Part shown: positions 48,703 to 60,295 of the stretch, in pieces | Numbering within the stretch: the stretch's first letter is position 1 | Layout: the number at the start of each line of letters is the position of its first letter | NCBI GenBank assembly: GCA_019915135.1 | Contig: JAHLMK010000006.1 | Span: 992,001-1,056,000 of the forward strand | Reading direction: 5' to 3' | Length of the DNA: 64,000 nt | DNA from: Strobilurus pachycystidiatus | Taxonomy: Eukaryota; Basidiomycota; Agaricomycetes; Agaricales; Physalacriaceae | Notes under the pieces: model-generated | Told to the model about the DNA's origin: nothing | Seen by the model: only the letters and a program-made list of their open reading frames with translations | The model's database searches: none | Position numbers and translations under genes: made by a program

Positions 48703-50454
48703 ATGGCACTCGGACCTGCTGAAGTCGCGTAGGTGCCCTTCCAATCCTCCTTCAATGTCTCTGACGAGTCACGACGATGCAATCCAGCCACGGACCAATG
48801 TTCATTGGAGGTGTCCTCGCCATTTTGTCCTATGGTATCTCTGTAACTCAAACGTACGTGTTCTGTTTTGTCCTGCTGTCCCCACTTACTGGATATCATG
48901 CACTATAGTTACCTGTACTGGGACAAATACAAGAACAAGTAGGCACTAGTAATGGCGACAAGTTGCTACGGGCATTTTTTAATTGCGTTTTCTGTCTCCA
49001 GAGATCGATGGGCTATCAAGGCATATGTGAGTCGAGACAAAGGAGCTCGCTTCGTTTGCGATCTCAATGTCTTTCGGGAAGATTCTCTTGATCTTTTGGG
49101 CTGATACAGTGCATACCGTCGGTATCATCGCATATCTCTACGTGGCACTGATTAAGCATTTTGGTGCGTCTTCTTACTCTTCGCCACGCCAACATTCACC
49201 GAGTCTTGGCCAGATGATCCCTCGTACCTGGCGACTAGTACCGTGTTATTCCAAACAGGTGTGTACAGGACCGAGGTCTCACCATTCCGTATTTCTTATA
49301 CCACGTAGAACCGGCGCTCTCGGTGCGTAGGCCAGTGCAGTCGAAACGGAGTCCTCAATGTGGCTGTCAAATGTGCAGGGAATGATCAGTGGAATGGTCC
49401 AAGCCTTTTTCGGTTGGCGCGTCAAGGTGTTGACAGGAAGCTGGCCTCTGTTCATTATCATCTCCTTTTGCTCTGTTGCCGCTTTTCGTGAGTTCCGCTC
49501 TGCGGTGTTCGTTGTCCGTTCCACTGATAGCTACATTGAGTCATGGGGATTGCAACGGCCATCGCGTGCGGAATTGTCAAGTTTTTCGCAGACTTTCAGA
49601 AGTTTAGGGTCGTCGTGATCATCTGTGCGGCGGTCTCACTGTAGCTGCACTACTCAATGGCTCATTTGACGTTCTCCAGGGCTTGGATGTGCAACATTTG
49701 CTGACATATTGATTACAGCTACGCTGGTCAGGCATCTGGTACTGAAGCTCTTTCTGCATCTGTTCTCAGATAGCACTGACCGTCTTTCTCCGATAGCGAA
49801 ATCATCGAACCGGCTTCAAAAACACGGACTCGCAGATTGACCGAATAATACGAAGTTAGCCGGGAATCGCATCATATGGATTTTCCAACTGATCACATTC
49901 ACAGTGACCGTGCAAACCGGCCTCCTCACCGCTCTCTGGGCTTTTGCGGACCTGTTGGTGTACCTTCTGGATCCCACGGGAATGTAAGTCCGTCGCTTGC
50001 CTCTTATACCCTCGAATTCATATTCTCTTCCTCAAGGCATCTTCTACTGAACTGCCTTCTACCGAAACTCTACACGAACTCCCTAATGTCTTCACTCAAC
50101 TCTCGCGGTGGATGGAAGTACAGCGAACCAGAAACGATATCCAGCGCCAAGCGAATCGGAAGCGGCAACGAGATTGGTCTTCGACGGGTACATCCATCAT
50201 CTTCTCATCTTTTCCGCTTCTGACACTCTCACAGTTAGGTGGGACAGATGTTGTTAATCTATCCTCGCGACCAGAGGTGATTGCCGTCATCATCAGAACT
50301 CCACCAATAGTGTTGCTAACGATCCCGAGCTTAGGTCTTCATTCACGTCGAATCGCATGAGACGCACGACTTGGCAGCACCGAACAAGTCTGCTGAAGAA
50401 GATTATCAAGCTAGTTGGAATGAGCGGAAGCCTAACGCTGCGCATGCCGTTTGA
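48703..50454 (+). CDS. DUF6534-type seven-span membrane protein
   Basis: Basidiomycete-specific 7TM protein of unknown function. It starts MALGPAEVAHGPMFIGGVLA, followed by ILSYGISVTQTYLYWDKY, DTVHTVGIIAYLYVALIKHF and MVQAFFGWRVKVLTG. The DUF6534 core reads DILITATLVRHL, HRTGFKNTDSQIDRIIRL and TFTVTVQTGLLTALWAFADL, ending PKLYTNSLMSSLNSRGGW and a tail with VFIHVESHETHDLA. Most introns are clear, but near 49165-49210 I could not find an acceptor that keeps phase after IKHFG. Either an exon border is unusual or the copy is damaged. Stop placed at 50454. Confidence 0.75.
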
Positions 50455-51790
50455 CTAGCACACCAGCCCGGAAACTTTCTGTTCAAGAGGCGTGTACTGT
50501 ATCGTTCTGAATTATAAGTGGATATGTGATACACATAGACTTCGGAGAGATGTGGCATAGACAAAGCAAGGCCGTGATTTCTAGAGCTGAGCGCCACACC
50601 CCTTGCCTTTCAATCTGTTGCCAGGTCTCAACACTGAATGACAACCGTCGCCTCAAGTTGCGCGGCGCACTGTAGTGTTCGGTATACCTGCAACTAATGG
50701 ACTTGCAGAAGGTGCCGGGGAAGCTTTCTAATGTTTCGAGATCCCTGAACTGTGCCAGTGACGAGTCTGACTGTCTGCTGTCGCCTTGGGATGGAACTTC
50801 AATCTCTGAGGTGATACATATCAGACGGTGTTTATGGGGCACGACTCCACCCAGGGATAGATTGGCCTGACTCTTATGAGATGTTAGGATTCATATACAT
50901 TCGGTAGTAGATGTGGGGTGGTACGATGAACTCAATACCTAACACTGTTGAGCGACCTGAAGAGCGCCCAACCAACCCTGCTTCGGGTGCCCTCTACATA
51001 GGGGTGGGAGAGGTCGACGGTGGGTACGGAAAGTATTACGTTACCTGAAAATGAAGTTAGTGTGATATATAGAATGATAAGTGGTGCTCCAGACTTCCGA
51101 TTCCCGAAATTTGTGCAGATGCGAAGATCGAATCATGATTCATCAGACGCCGAAGTTCGGTACCTTTCGGCAACTACTCGGCATGAGTTGCTGGCTGTCA
51201 CATCTCGTGTCATTGCGACATATCTTCAGCTTTTCCCGAACCCTCATTGTGTGAGACGCCATTGCCGAGGCTGCGATTTGGACCTCTAGTTCTCTTGCAC
51301 AGCATCTCCAAGATGGCGGAAATTTTTTCGGACCCAGAAATCTACAGTCAATTAAGCGGTGGACCGCCTTATTTTACGTGCCGAGACCTACATATACGCG
51401 CACAGTCCACTCGCTATCGAGGCTCTCTCCCTGGATCCGCCGAGTCGACAACCACACTCTTGCTCCATTCTCAAGTCTCAATGTCCTGCCAGTGGCTGCC
51501 CATGCCCATGTGTGCCCGCCGACCTAGCAAATCACTTTACGGCCAAGCATGCCATTTGCCTTTACAGCACGCATTGCAAAAGGTCTCGCCTTGTTTGGCG
51601 CGTTCGTCATGCGTCAGAAATTGGCACTGAACGTTGTGAGAATGTTCTCGAAATTCGCAACTAAACTGATGTATAAACGAACAGATCGAACCGAGTTAAG
51701 CAGTACATGTACACAGGACAACGCAAGTAACTAGAGGCAAACAGATAGCTAAAGGGAAGTACAGAATTATCGTTCGTCTGGGAGAAGTCA
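50455..51790. other. Unassigned, 1.3 kb
   Basis: No supported gene. An open frame at 51359-51664 (plus) reads a Cys/His-rich stretch (CPASGCPCPC, then HFTAKHAICLYSTH) with some likeness to a zinc-binding fold, but it has no recognisable start or partner exons. Confidence 0.35.
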
Positions 51791-52924
51791 TTACTTCATT
51801 CCGAGCTGCTCAAAGCTCACAAAGTGCGACCCAGTGCCACCGTTGCACCTATACCCGTCCGAGGTCTTCGCAAACTCGAATCCATTGGGGCATGGAGGCA
51901 AGTTCAGTTGCTTCATCTTCTCCTTGATGAGAGTTTGGGTCTTGTCGTCGGCAACAGCAGGGGCAGCTTCCACGCTTACCACCTCCCGCCGGCGTTGTTC
52001 ATCCCTCCACTTACGACCTTCCGCCCTTGCCTGTGCCGCCTCCGCCCTCTCGCATGCTTCTTCCTTTCTCGCCTGGCGCTCCTCCTCCCTCCACTTGCGC
52101 TCTTCTTCTCTCGCCTGCCTCTCCTCTGCCTCCCTCGCGCGCTTATCGGCCGCTTCCTTCGCCTGTTTCTCCGCTTCCTCCAGCCTCTCCCGCTCGGCTT
52201 GGGCCCGCGCTTTGAGCTCGACCTCCTCCTTCTGCCAAGTGGCGGACACTTGTACAGCAAGACTTCGCACCGTGCGCACGGTGGGGTACTCTGCGACATG
52301 GAACAGCACGTAGAGCTGCGCCTCGCTGTCCACGCGGACATTCGGCGCGACGTGCTGTGTATCAACGAAGTGGCTCCACTGCTCACCCCCGTTGTTGCTC
52401 TTCACTGCCAGAGTCGTCGCGAGACACAGCGCGGTCTCGTGGTCGACCATGCGCGGCGCGTAGCCGGTGCTCGGTCTGTAGACCTCGAGAGCGGTTTCGG
52501 GGGGGACCACACCCGCTTGCAAGTCCTCGGTGGTGAGGATGATGTCGGTCTGGATGGTAGAGTTGCCGTCGTCGTTGGTCGTCGCGTACTGGATCAGGTA
52601 GGTAAGCGCCAGGAGTGTCGGGTTGTTCAAGTCGGGGAGGGGCACGGGCACGCAAAGTGTCCAGCCATCGTCGCGACGGTTGTTGACCCGGGCTGGTTCC
52701 TCTTGGAACGACGCGTAGGTGTACTCCAACGCTTCGTCGGCGTCGTCTTCGTGCCCCGGCGGGTAAGTCGTGAAGGAGCCGTTCCCAGCAGCCAACACTG
52801 GAAAGGAGCGCGCGATTGTCTGGCCGCTGGGCACGACAGGCGTCTGGTACGCGGCCAGCAAGACTGGGGCAGCCATAACTGTTGTGGTCGTCGTGGCTAG
52901 AGTTTGTTGGGTTCTCGCCGACAT
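51791..52924 (-). CDS. Intronless coiled-coil orphan protein
   Basis: A single open frame of 377 codons without introns, unusual next to its intron-rich neighbours. Not recognised. The N-terminal half (residues 1-215) is globular looking with conserved-type strands (WTLCVPVPLPDLNNPTLLAL, AQLYVLFHVAEYPTVRTVRS). Residues 220-320 form a highly charged Arg/Glu/Ala coiled coil (REAEERQAREEERKWREEER). The last 35 residues are a small Cys/Gly module (CPNGFEFAKTSDGYRCNGG, HFVSFEQLGMK), which I have the impression occurs in other agaricomycete orphans. No signal peptide or membrane span. Lack of introns may mean retroposition or a young gene. Confidence 0.75.
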   Translation of the reverse strand: MSARTQQTLATTTTTVMAAPVLLAAYQTPVVPSGQTIARSFPVLAAGNGSFTTYPPGHEDDADEALEYTYASFQEEPARVNNRRDDGWTLCVPVPLPDLNNPTLLALTYLIQYATTNDDGNSTIQTDIILTTEDLQAGVVPPETALEVYRPSTGYAPRMVDHETALCLATTLAVKSNNGGEQWSHFVDTQHVAPNVRVDSEAQLYVLFHVAEYPTVRTVRSLAVQVSATWQKEEVELKARAQAERERLEEAEKQAKEAADKRAREAEERQAREEERKWREEERQARKEEACERAEAAQARAEGRKWRDEQRRREVVSVEAAPAVADDKTQTLIKEKMKQLNLPPCPNGFEFAKTSDGYRCNGGTGSHFVSFEQLGMK

Positions 52925-53701
52925 GATTTATGGCTTGTTCAATCCTCAAATTCGAGACCTGCTTTTGTATCTCCCTGCGCGCGGCAGCTGATTAATTAAT
53001 CTCAAAGTTATCTGCAATCTGCTGGTCATGTCGAGTAAAGTCATTCGTGGAGCGCTTATGCTCAATCAGCAGTCCTCTTCGTAACGGTGTTCAGGCCGCG
53101 CTGACCACTCAGCTGCCGCTGTGTTCAGGCGCTATTGCTTGTGGCGCATCATCGGAGGATATCTGAGCGGTCTTGAGATGTCAAGTCAATACATGACCGA
53201 CATCAGATTTCTATTCAGTGAGCAATTTACCCTGTACATGAGGCGTCGAGAAATATGAAATACATGGTACAAGCGCTCAAAAAATGTATTCAAGGGTCTA
53301 CTACGCGCAGTTTTCGCGTATGTGACTTTCTCTCACGTCTCCAGAATTAAATTGACCAAATTAGAGCACTGGCCGTTAGAGCGAATGCACGTTCAAAGGT
53401 TTAAGCGCCGTTCTCGTTCATGTGGCGTCCCACATCTGGGGAAATTTATCGCAATGGGCGCTGGCAGGTGAATGGTTATACGCTATCTGCTGCGCTCTAG
53501 TGGCTGAACTATGGAGAGCTAAATGTCACTCAAAGTGGTCGCATGTCCACGATTGTCAACAGAGGCTGCCTCGATAAGGGATCATCGATCATTATTAGGC
53601 GCTCAAATCATGATGGACAAAGTGAATCTTACTTATCTAGGTGACGTGTCTCCTCTTCGCTGCCTCGTACAAGACATCCCTTTCACTCCCGTCCTGCACA
53701 T
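52925..53701. other. Intergenic
   Basis: No supported coding sequence. It separates the orphan gene from the PARP-like gene; the true start of the latter could lie slightly upstream of 53702. Confidence 0.35.
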
Positions 53702-54654
53702 ATGCCTGCTGTCTGTATCCTCCAACAGATCTCTGTCCGCGTCGTTGATTGTGTTACTCTCCAGACCTTAATCCCCACCTCCCCGTCTTCGCAATTGTAC
53801 AAGGACGGTAAGGGTACCCATGGGCCGTTGCCAAGTCTCTCACGTATCTTGCAGCCGAGAAGACGTTCTGGGGTGGCGAGGCAACCGACCGAAGCCGACG
53901 ATTGTCAATGTCTTCTATGTCAACCACCAAGGCCAGGACGTCTGGTACAACCACGAGGCATACAGGTAGAGATCCTTACTTTGTCGCTTTCCTCTTCTCT
54001 GATCTCTCTGTGAAGTCAAGAGAAAGGAAACGTGCATTATATGTATCACGGCAGTAAACGTGCATGCACCATTGCAGACGATAACCTTCAGACTACCGCC
54101 TGTCAGTTATGGAATTGCTATCTGTGCCACATCCTGCGTGGTACTTTAGATCCCAGCAAAGCCAGTATGGACCACTTTTTCACCGAACGCGTACATCACT
54201 CACATGCCACGAAGAATTGACTGGCATGTTCGGTATAGGAGCTTACTTCGCCCCGAATGCGTCCAGTAAGTAATGTTGTCGACGGAGTCTTCGACTACTC
54301 ATCTTGTACATTAGAAGCCGCCAACACCCGCCTGTATCTGAAGAACACAAACGCTAAGAATTCGCCGAATCTCATTCTTTTACGCTGCTCAGTGTCTCTT
54401 GGAAAAGAATACTTAGCCAAGAAATCTATAAAGAATGTCAGGCAAGCGCCAAACGGGTTCGACACTGCGAGTCCTTCTCTCCATCCATAGAAGCCTTTTT
54501 CTAACGCAAAACCCAGATCACTGGCGTGACAAAGGCGAACGGCGGATCTGTGATGTATCCCGAGTCGTGCGTCTTTGTCAAGGACGCTATTCTCCCGGTT
54601 CAGGTCATTGTCTTGCGCTTTCCGCCGAGCGGTAAATGGGAGACTTCCTTCTGA
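53702..54654 (+). CDS. PARP-like ADP-ribosyltransferase
   Basis: Fungal protein with a PARP-type catalytic fold that would transfer ADP-ribose from NAD+ to a target. Exons read as: 53702-53807; 53860-53965; about 54015-54150 (NVHYMYHGSKRACTIADDN, where the H-G pair is the NAD-binding motif, then CQLWNCYLCHILRGTLDPS); a piece with LTGMFGIGAYFAPNASS (the YFAP strand and following Ser are typical); a piece with RLYLKNTNAKNSPNLILLRC, VSLGKEYLAKKS and APNGFDT; and a last piece with VMYPESCVFVKDAILPVQ, the usual end of the fold. The Cys pairs near CQLWNCYLC suggest a bound metal. The last intron (54467-54516) uses a GC donor. The exon 2/3 junction is one base out of phase in my reading, and both the start and the end after PVQ are uncertain. 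It could be intact or recently damaged. Confidence 0.7.
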
Positions 54655-57359
54655 AGTCATGTGGAACCTTACGGAATGTACAGTCGTCAATCAGCAGCCC
54701 GATTTCACGACGAAACTCACGAATGTCTCCACTGCTGGCAAGTCTTTGGGTCAATCCGTATCCCTCCTGCTCATTATATCAAATATCAAGACTGGAGTAA
54801 ATACCCTGAGGCCATACGCGACACTCAATACGGCGATATTCTCTGGACAGACGGGTACGCATCTCATACGTTCCGTAAGTCTATCGTTCTTGTTGAGTAG
54901 TGTAATCACTGACTTCCGCTTCAGCTTCGGCACCGAATATACGCGCATACAAAGTAGTACGAAGGGTGGGGAATGCATCTACTGGGGCGGTGATAGCGGA
55001 AGGCTGTAAGCATTTCCTTCGCTGACAGGACGTGGTGTACTCAATGCACTTGTGGCTTGCAGATGCAGCTTCCAGTAAGTGCAGGTTCTCATCAGCGATC
55101 CACAATACTAAATACCGGACAGACCCCTTCTACTTTAAGCTGGGATGACGGAGAGTTGTGAAAGGCAGTCCAACATGTACAGATGCCAGTGGTGTACGTT
55201 ACGGCGGCAGCGGCGCGGCGGGCTTTTCGATTCATTTGTGACGCATATATTCCTATTTTTTGTCTCGCTAGCCATGTGTAAGATCCAAACTCGTAAGGTA
55301 TCAAGATGTCTGCACTCAGTCGTTTATATCGACCCAGAGAGTGATTGATGGATGATGATGAGCGTGTTTATCCCGATGTGGTCCGAGTCGGCATGATCGG
55401 CGGCCCTTGTAAGTTGTTTGCCAGCTGCATCTGTCTCTTGACGTTCATGGTCTCCGTACCGCCACCTCCCAATTCTCGACTCGTTCTACTGCATTTGATG
55501 CCTTACGTTGTCTTGCTGGCTGACTGGACCGCGGCCCTCCGACATGGGTCCATGCAAATTTATCGTCATATATAATTTGGAGCTCTCTGCTACGGCAGCT
55601 ACGCTCTCTTGGTCCTAGACACGCGTAGCAAGGCCAGGTGTGTATCTTCGTCTGTCTTGCATAAGGTGGGCTCAACGATTTTACCATTATAGGACGCTTG
55701 GCACAATATCTCTTCACCCTAGGCGCTGCACTTCGGGTGATTTCATGCGTCGTTTGCGCCGCAGAATATTATAACGCGCCGGGATCACTGTCCCCGACAG
55801 TCAAAGAGATCCTCTATCCGGCGTTCCCATCTCATCCAAACCCATGCTTCGCGTCGAGAGATTCTCCAAGCGATGCTCATTCCTCAACTCGCTACTGTCA
55901 CCTAGATTACGCGGTTACCTTCGTTTCTCCGGATCGTCGTTGTACCTGGCGCGAGGGACGGAATGGCTGGAATCGTGTTTCACGGAGTCCTATCCATACT
56001 TTTGTGGCAGACACAAAGACCTGTTTCCGGTCCCTTTGTAGAGATGACACCAACTGTCGAGTCTCTCATCGACGTCACTCCATCCAAATGAACTACAACC
56101 CCGCCGCATTCTTCTACAATGCCTACCCGTCCACGTCCACCCGCACGACAGAGACAGCCCCGTCACCGAGGGCAAGCGGAGGCGCATCGATGATTTCACC
56201 AGTGGGCTCAGGGAGAGCCAGAGTCAGAGTCAGCCGGGAAGCGGGAACGGGAGCACTCAACGCGGGACCCAGAGCCAACCTGAGACTGAGCCGTTCGCTT
56301 TCCAGAACGCTCTCAAAGCCATCGGCGCACTGTCGGATCCTTCCTGCGCCACTGCCGGCGCGTTCGCCATGACAGGTGGGACTGTTCCGTCCTTTGCAAG
56401 TCACATCACCCTCGTCATCTTCTGCTACCAAGCCTTCTCGATCCCACTCTACATGTTGCGGACACGAAGCTATTTCGGCCTTACACAGTGTTACCATCTC
56501 CGACGTCATTGGCTCGACAAAATATAGAACTCTTCCAACAGACCTAGTTATCTTCTTCGCGGCCCAACAGACACTTCGTTGGTTTTCTGCTGCTATGTTT
56601 CGAACCTTCGCATAATTAGCACGGAGTTCCTGGCCTGGAGACCGACGGCCAAGCTGGCGACCGAGCTGCGTAGGCAAAGAATGCAGTCACAAAACAGTCG
56701 GTCCGCTCAGATATCTGTTCGGGAGTCATTACGCGTATTCCACTTCAAGTCTGGCAAGAAGCGGAACTCGACCTGTGTTAGCACGACTCTCGGAATATTT
56801 GAGGATGCTAGGGCGCATGGAGGGTGGACGACATCTGGATTGCGCATCGCGACACATTCCTGTCGGTGTCAGTGGGGGACTGAAGGTCATTTCCGCGAGT
56901 GGTGTGGGGGTGTTGGTTGATGAATTCATGGACCTATATAGCACTGAAGTTTACAGAATTTGTCCAGACATCGTCTGAGCAATGAAGCTTAATTCTTTGA
57001 CATAGCTGCTCGAAAGGAGGTTTTCTTATTTGATGGGCTGGCTTTCGGACCGAGAACTTTTTCTCCCTCTTCCGAGGTTTTGCTCATGGTTGAGCACCAT
57101 CGGCACCCTACTGTTCACTGAAACAGTTAAATCAAACGTCTTCAGCTCGGCTGAGATGCCTTGCGATTGCTCCCCGCGGAACCATGGCCACTGGCAATGT
57201 GGTGCGCCTCGTTTTGACATTTGTGGCTCAGATTCGCAATGCTCCAATGAAATCAACGGCAAACATCCGCACAAAATCGTATTGACGTGGGCGTCGCTAA
57301 TCACCACGTCTGATGGCTGACATCTCTCTCTTCACGCAACTAGATAAAAAAGTATTCCG
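54655..57359. other. Unassigned 2.7 kb with open fragments
   Basis: Several medium open frames but no family I can name. 54661-54900 (plus) reads an aromatic stretch (IKYQDWSKYPEAI). 55698-56372 (plus) is a 224-codon frame. In another frame, 56150-56380 reads KRRRIDDFTSGLRESQSQSQ, then ALKAIGALSDPSC. The pieces may be exons of one or two undescribed genes, or relics. Confidence 0.35.
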
Positions 57360-57941
57360 CTAGATATTCCCGAGCAGCCAGCTTGTCATGGCGCACGCCA
57401 TCTGAGAACGCTCTAAAGCGACCCTTTCCAAGTATCTCACACCATGATGGACGATACTCGGTGGCCACTTCTCGTCTGACTCGTTTCTGACCTGTTTCTG
57501 GATTGTGGCGCTTATATCCACACTGTCGGATTCGAAGGTAGGTCCGTCAATCGCCCCGGAAGCTATGAGGACCTCAAGAATATGTGCGTAGAACTTTGAT
57601 AGAACGTGTCCCTTCATGGCGTGGCCCGCTGGCCGACGGAGGAGATACACTAGGCTGATTAAAGGTGTCCTTATTGCAGATCCGTAGATTTCGGTTTCAC
57701 CATGTGTAGAATCTAGGCGCTGAACGAGACGCGTTTTTACAACGTGTAGAAGCCTTCGGAACCTTCTTTGTGATGCCGAAGGAATCACGCCCCTCGCTGT
57801 AAACAAGAAAGCTGTTAAATGAGCTGGTTTGCGATAATCAAAATTCATTCGAGGGCAGATCAGGGTACAACATGACTCGTTGGTCCTTGCTTGAAGAAGA
57901 AACTGATAACAATGGGGATAGTGGAGCGATGCGCTGCTCAT
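57360..57941 (-). CDS. Orphan open frame, possible gene
   Basis: A 193-codon frame on the minus strand. It contains an in-frame stretch with good intron signals (donor GTACCC, acceptor TTGTTTACAG, about 70 bases near 57800-57870), so a spliced form of about 170 aa is also possible. The product is mostly helical and basic (SASQRRFRRLLHVVKTRLVQ, HVLSKFYAHILEVLIASGAI). No domain recognised. Confidence 0.4.
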   Translation of the reverse strand: MSSASLHYPHCYQFLLQARTNESCCTLICPRMNFDYRKPAHLTAFLFTARGVIPSASQRRFRRLLHVVKTRLVQRLDSTHGETEIYGSAIRTPLISLVYLLRRPAGHAMKGHVLSKFYAHILEVLIASGAIDGPTFESDSVDISATIQKQVRNESDEKWPPSIVHHGVRYLERVALERSQMACAMTSWLLGNI

Positions 57942-59002
57942 GGTCTGGACAGATAGCTGTAGTCCGCTGTCAATGAAGCACCTCGGCCCTACACAATAAC
58001 ATGGTTCAACATTGGGAAGAGGGATCGTCGGCGGTCTGACGAAGTTCTTTACACGCCAGATACACGTGTCGTGTCGCCTTCTCGGACTTGTCGTCTTTTG
58101 TCACTCATTTACGAGTCATATTTCCATGCTCGGGAGTCTGGCTGGATACACGGTGTAGAACTTCTACACCGGCACTTGACGATCTCCCCCTGTTAACGCG
58201 ACTAGGCGCGTCTTACTCGACGTTTGAGTTGACCATTGCGAACGTTGTGTAATCCAGTCAATCTCTATGTAAATCCCATGTTAGTGACTCGTTTGCAGCG
58301 TGTTTCCACTGTGTGGCGTTTGACTTGAACCATCGATATCCGACATCACCGACACCGGAAATCGCACAAATTTGACACAAGGGGCAAAATTTTCGAAGAC
58401 TTGTTCTAAATCGAACATCATGACAGTGGCAGATGCAGGAGATGCTCACATCATAGATGTCCTACACCGCGGAAGCCGAATGTGGGCGGGGGCGGGTAAT
58501 CTAGCGTTGAATCTACTACGCGTGTTAGCAGCGTGGAAGGACCCTACCACAGCCTTCGGATGCATTGTGGGTTTGACGCGTCAGGAAGCCAAGTTCTCAT
58601 GTCATAGGTGCGCGCGCCGAAAACAGAAGAAAGCTGTAGTCGTGATACCTGAACCGACCCACAGTTTCAGTCATAGATGACCGGGCGCCGTGACTCCACC
58701 TATGAACGGCGGACACTGAATTCGTGTCAATATCACTGCTGTTGAAACGATGACCCTATGCGGCGCGTCCTCCGCGTGAAGAAAACACGCATCCCACAGC
58801 TAGAACATGATTCGAACCTCACATCTTTGACTTGAGAGGCAATGCGATTGTTTTGGTGCCGGTTGTTCGGACCACTCCTTGCGAGACAATGACCGAGATC
58901 AAGATGCAGGCGATTCAAATAATCAGCAGTGACCGATAAAGGACACATCTGGGACGTATACATGAAAGCAGTACGAAAGCATGAGATACGGTGGGGAGGA
59001 TA
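57942..59002. other. Unassigned
   Basis: No supported gene. A short frame at 58420-58680 reads an Ala/Leu-rich helix without a family. A tRNA-like B-box near 58808 is discussed among the rejected items. Confidence 0.35.
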
Positions 59003-60295
59003 TCAGAAAATCGAGGATATATAGGACTTGAAGGACTTTTTATGGACTGGCTCAGCAGGCTCAACAGGCTGAGCAAACTCAGGAGGCGGTGAGAAACGGA
59101 GGAGGCGAGTTCCAGTCTGCCAGACGCGGCTATCCAGCCAAGTGTCAGTTTTTCCATCGACAAAAGTCTCGAGTCGTTGGAGTACATCAGCGAAACTTGG
59201 TCTATCCGTCGGTTCTAGTGCAGTCATCCCATCAAATATAGGGGCGAATTCGTCTAAACCGTGGTACCTGTCTTCCTAGATAATTGAAAAGAAAGTCAGC
59301 TCTATTCAGACTCAATACTCAGCATTTGGACCGACCGGGCAGAATTCCAGAAATGTAGCGCCCACGTTGTATACATCGAGGTAAAATGGGTTATAGGGAG
59401 CAGGACTATTCCACTCGGGCGATGTTTTGAATTGGCAATAGGCACGGCGCTTTGTTTGCGCAGTGGACTTTCCACCTTTATAATGTTTGGAGCGCTCAAA
59501 GTCAATGATATAGTACTTTATAGGAGCATGAGCCTGACAACGAGGAGCAGCAGGCCTCTGGGAAGTGACAGAACCCGATGTTGGACCGCCTGCGTTCAAG
59601 GAGCAGACTTCGTCCAGATCCCTAAGGAAATTGCCGGTACAAGAATCTCTGAGTCTGTTTAGATCACTCCCGGTCATCGATATGATATAACGTACCCATG
59701 AGCAATATTGTGGGAGTGCATAAACTTGAGGCCCTACAGCACGAGTCAATTAAATAAATGAGAATATCGTGATAACACACCTGAAGAATTTGTCGACACG
59801 CCTCGGCAAATTCCTTTCGACAATGGAATTGGGGGTCGTCGAATTCGCACAAGGAAGGCATGACTACGAAGACTCTGCCTTTGCTGTTGTTGGGAACGGG
59901 AAACGAATCCAGTATAGGAACGGTGTGATTTTCTGGATGTTCGAAAAGCGAGGGTGTATTGAGATGATGCATCACAAGCGATTCATTTGGCTGCATCGCT
60001 TTAACGAACACAGTCCTCTGATCGCGACTTTGCACAGCGTCTCGCACCCAGTGGTGCTATGAACTTGTGAATATGGGGTGACAGAGTACTCCCAACTACG
60101 CACCATGAATCGATACTCTTCATCTTCAAATTTGACAGTCGTGAAAGCCGCTCGCCATTTATGTTTGGTCCGCATTGGCACCCAGTCCGGTCTATAGCGC
60201 GAGGGAAGACGATAGCCACGCTCAGCCAGAAAGTCATGGTGAGAAACCCAAAAGGCTTCAGCGCTGTCGCCATCTCGTTCAGCACGCAAATCCAT
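59003..60295 (-). CDS. Protein-kinase-like domain protein
   Basis: Agaricomycete kinase-like protein, with several exons on the minus strand. Start MDLRAERDGDSAEAFWVSHH (ATG 60295), then TVFVKAMQPNESLVMHHLNT, where the Lys and Glu could be the ATP-binding pair. Then come a hinge-like VFVVMPSLCEF, the catalytic loop HSHNIAHGDSCTGNFLRD (HGD with Asn five residues on), the metal-binding DFE in KYYIIDFERSKHY, and an activation/substrate region with SPEWNSP. The C-lobe is FAPIFDGMTALEPTDRPSFA. There is no clear glycine-rich loop, and DFE replaces DFG, as is common in this lineage-specific group, so activity is uncertain. The C-terminus (KSFKSYISSIF) is basic. It is divergent from the orphan gene at 60607, with 311 bases between the starts. 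Confidence 0.75.

Noticed and set aside
51824..52900. 358-codon plus-strand frame opposite the orphan gene
   Set aside because: A mirror of the Arg/Glu coiled-coil codons; the minus-strand reading has more natural composition and a C-terminal module.
58795..58885. tRNA-Leu-like text on the minus strand (CTCAAG loop, GGTTCGAATC)
   Set aside because: The D-arm text is degenerate and the acceptor and T stems do not pair; at most a decayed tRNA or SINE fragment.
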